Shown here one piece after another: positions 21,863 to 22,956 of a stretch of DNA of 22,956 bases; within the stretch, counting starts at the first letter, position 1; each line of letters begins with the position of its first letter. Source of the stretch: an uncultured bacterium (GTDB taxonomy: Bacteria; Bacillota; Clostridia; Lachnospirales; Lachnospiraceae); the NCBI GenBank assembly GCA_947088515.1, contig CAMUHA010000027.1, positions 1-22,956 of the forward strand, written 5' to 3'. The translations under genes were made by a program, and so were the position numbers. The notes under the pieces were generated by a model. That model was not told the DNA's origin and did no database searches. It saw only the letters and a program-made list of their open reading frames with translations.

Positions 21863-22650
21863 ATCATTCTTCTCCTATTGACCAGCTTTCCATACTCTCC
21901 GCATCTAACATGTAAAATAGAATGATAACGTATCATCTTTTCCGATATAGAAAACGTATATGCCATTTTATTTTCTTTATCCAGTTTCCAAAGCATATAA
22001 TTACTAAGCAGCATATAATAAGGCGTATTTCTATACTCCTGTAAAATCACAGTTCCCCCAACCACGGCTATTCCATCTGTCTCCGCATATGTTGCGCTAT
22101 GAGCCACAACCCTGCCTTCCTCACGTATAATATAGCTTCTGCCTGTACCCGTATTTATTCGTTTAGCCAGTTGTTCCGCTAAACCATTTACTGTATAATG
22201 TCCACCGATTTCCTTATCTGCACATATCAGTTCTGCAATTTCCACTGCATCCTTTTCTGAAGCGGTTAAAATCCTGGTTTCCGAGCCGATTTCCCTAAAC
22301 CTGTTCATAAGAAATACAGCGCCATATGTTACATCATAGTTCTTAATATATTTATTTAATTGTTCAATAATATCCCGTCTCCCGGAAATCATCGTAACTG
22401 GAAATTCCTGCAGCAAGCGCACAATCGAAATAAGATTAGGGGCTTTTCTATGACTGTATATCTGAAAGCTGTCATAGTATTTCATAGCCACCATTTCAAT
22501 TTCATCTTGCGCTTCTTCAACCCAAACCTGCATATGCTCTGTGGCAATCCCATAATTCATTATGTCAATATAAAGGTATAAGCAGTCTGCAATACCTTTT
22601 TGTAAATATTGAAGGACTTTTTCCCTGTCCTCTTTTTCTGCTTTTCTCAT
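21859..22650 (-). CDS. GNAT-family acyltransferase
   Basis: A 263-residue protein with a C-terminal GNAT domain. RSYIIREEGRVVAHSATYAE, GIAVVGGTVILQEYRNTPYYMLLSNYM and the closing strand YTFSISEKMIRYHSILHVRCGE follow the GNAT order of strand, CoA-binding turn and final helix; the turn (EYRNTPY) lacks the classic GxG, so the cofactor-binding loop is atypical. The N-terminal ~130 residues look like a second, degenerate GNAT-like half. It overlaps the aminotransferase stop by four bases (ATGA), which links it to that enzyme: transfer of an acyl group onto an amine made by the aminotransferase is an attractive but unproven reading. Confidence 0.7.
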   Translation of the reverse strand: MRKAEKEDREKVLQYLQKGIADCLYLYIDIMNYGIATEHMQVWVEEAQDEIEMVAMKYYDSFQIYSHRKAPNLISIVRLLQEFPVTMISGRRDIIEQLNKYIKNYDVTYGAVFLMNRFREIGSETRILTASEKDAVEIAELICADKEIGGHYTVNGLAEQLAKRINTGTGRSYIIREEGRVVAHSATYAETDGIAVVGGTVILQEYRNTPYYMLLSNYMLWKLDKENKMAYTFSISEKMIRYHSILHVRCGEYGKLVNRRRMI

Positions 22651-22956
22651 AATGTTTCCCGTATCCTCTCCATTGCAAAAAGCAGCTTCTCATAATCCTC
22701 CCATTTTAAACATCCCAAATGACCAACCCGGATTATTTTTTCTTCCAATTCACCACCGCTTGGCGTCACAACAAGGCCAAACTCATTTTTTAGTCTCTCA
22801 TACATTTTTTTTGCATTCGGAGTTAATATAACAGGTGTTATAGCATTAGATAAGGGAAACTTTGGAATTTCAAATCCTTTTTTAGAAAGCTGTTCTCTGA
22901 ACCGAAGGGCACGTTCCCTTATTTCGTTTTGTATTTGTAACATGCCGGTATGTTTA
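22647..22956 (-). CDS. Class V PLP-dependent aminotransferase (C-terminal part, cut by window edge)
   Basis: The last ~102 residues of a larger protein that continues beyond the right edge; the frame stays open to 22956, reading KHTG before the internal Met at 22943. The segment TPSGGELEEKIIRVGHLG followed by a helix (EDYEKLLFAMERI) is the C-terminal signature of serine-pyruvate/alanine-glyoxylate-type aminotransferases, a family that also includes 2-aminoethylphosphonate transaminase. The PLP lysine lies outside the window. It is the first gene seen of the long operon and shows that the operon extends to the right. It could supply an amine or 2-oxo acid building block for the carrier modules; substrate cannot be judged from this fragment. 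Confidence 0.8.
   Translation of the reverse strand, partial: KHTGMLQIQNEIRERALRFREQLSKKGFEIPKFPLSNAITPVILTPNAKKMYERLKNEFGLVVTPSGGELEEKIIRVGHLGCLKWEDYEKLLFAMERIRETL

Noticed and set aside
5595..22956. Aryl polyene, fatty acid or polyketide synthesis cluster
   Set aside because: ACPs, ligases and a FabG-like reductase are present, but no ketosynthase, dehydratase or polyketide acyltransferase is found in the window, so chain elongation is not supported.
1..22956. CRISPR array, tRNA or rRNA genes, insertion sequences, phage or toxin-antitoxin modules
   Set aside because: No regularly spaced repeats, cloverleaf-like segments, transposase or integrase motifs, or paired small toxin genes were recognised on either strand.

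Overview
The window looks like chromosome of a Gram-positive anaerobe of the Clostridia, most likely a Lachnospiraceae-type gut bacterium. The reasons are GGAGG-type ribosome binding sites, a lipoprotein Mgl sugar transporter, a YesM/LytS-type histidine kinase paired with a membrane-anchored sugar-binding protein, and low overall G+C. Every gene recognised lies on the minus strand, so transcription runs from high to low coordinates. There are no rRNA, tRNA, CRISPR, insertion-sequence or phage genes.

Region A (about 1-5040) is sugar sensing and uptake. A promoter near 4956-4984 reads into a sensor histidine kinase (3128-4867) and a membrane-anchored periplasmic-binding-type protein (2105-3124). 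After a 294-base regulatory gap come mglB (572-1810), a GC-rich hairpin that probably acts as an attenuator, and the start of mglA (1-391, cut by the window edge). The two sensor genes resemble the XylFII-LytS half of the clostridial XylFII-LytS-YesN system, but no response regulator is present here.

Region B (about 5030-22956) is one long, compact, AT-rich operon that enters from the right edge and ends at a clear hairpin terminator (5032-5063). In transcription order it encodes: a class V aminotransferase (partial), a GNAT, two WcbI-like proteins, an acyl carrier protein (ACP), an amino-acid-type adenylating enzyme, a fold-III PLP decarboxylase, a metallo-beta-lactamase-fold hydrolase, a GNAT, an ACP, an AMP-forming ligase, a ketopantoate-reductase-like enzyme, a GNAT, an ACP, a FabG-like reductase, another AMP-forming ligase, a third WcbI-like protein, a CDP-glycerol-glycerophosphotransferase-like protein, a fourth ACP, and a STAS protein. 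Many genes overlap by 1-14 bases or are a few bases apart.

The striking feature is modularity. Three AMP-forming ligases each sit beside their own discrete ACP, a tailoring enzyme (decarboxylase, 2-ketoacid-type reductase or SDR) and an acyltransferase-like protein (GNAT or WcbI-like). There is no ketosynthase, condensation domain or polyketide module. The inference is that small acids or amino acids are activated, loaded on ACPs, modified while tethered, and transferred as acyl or aminoacyl decorations onto a surface polymer (capsule, teichoic-acid-like polymer or flagellar glycan). WcbI is a capsule enzyme and the CDP-glycerol family builds phosphate-linked surface polymers, which is why a surface glycan is favoured over a secreted metabolite. 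I do not recognise this exact gene set as a described pathway.
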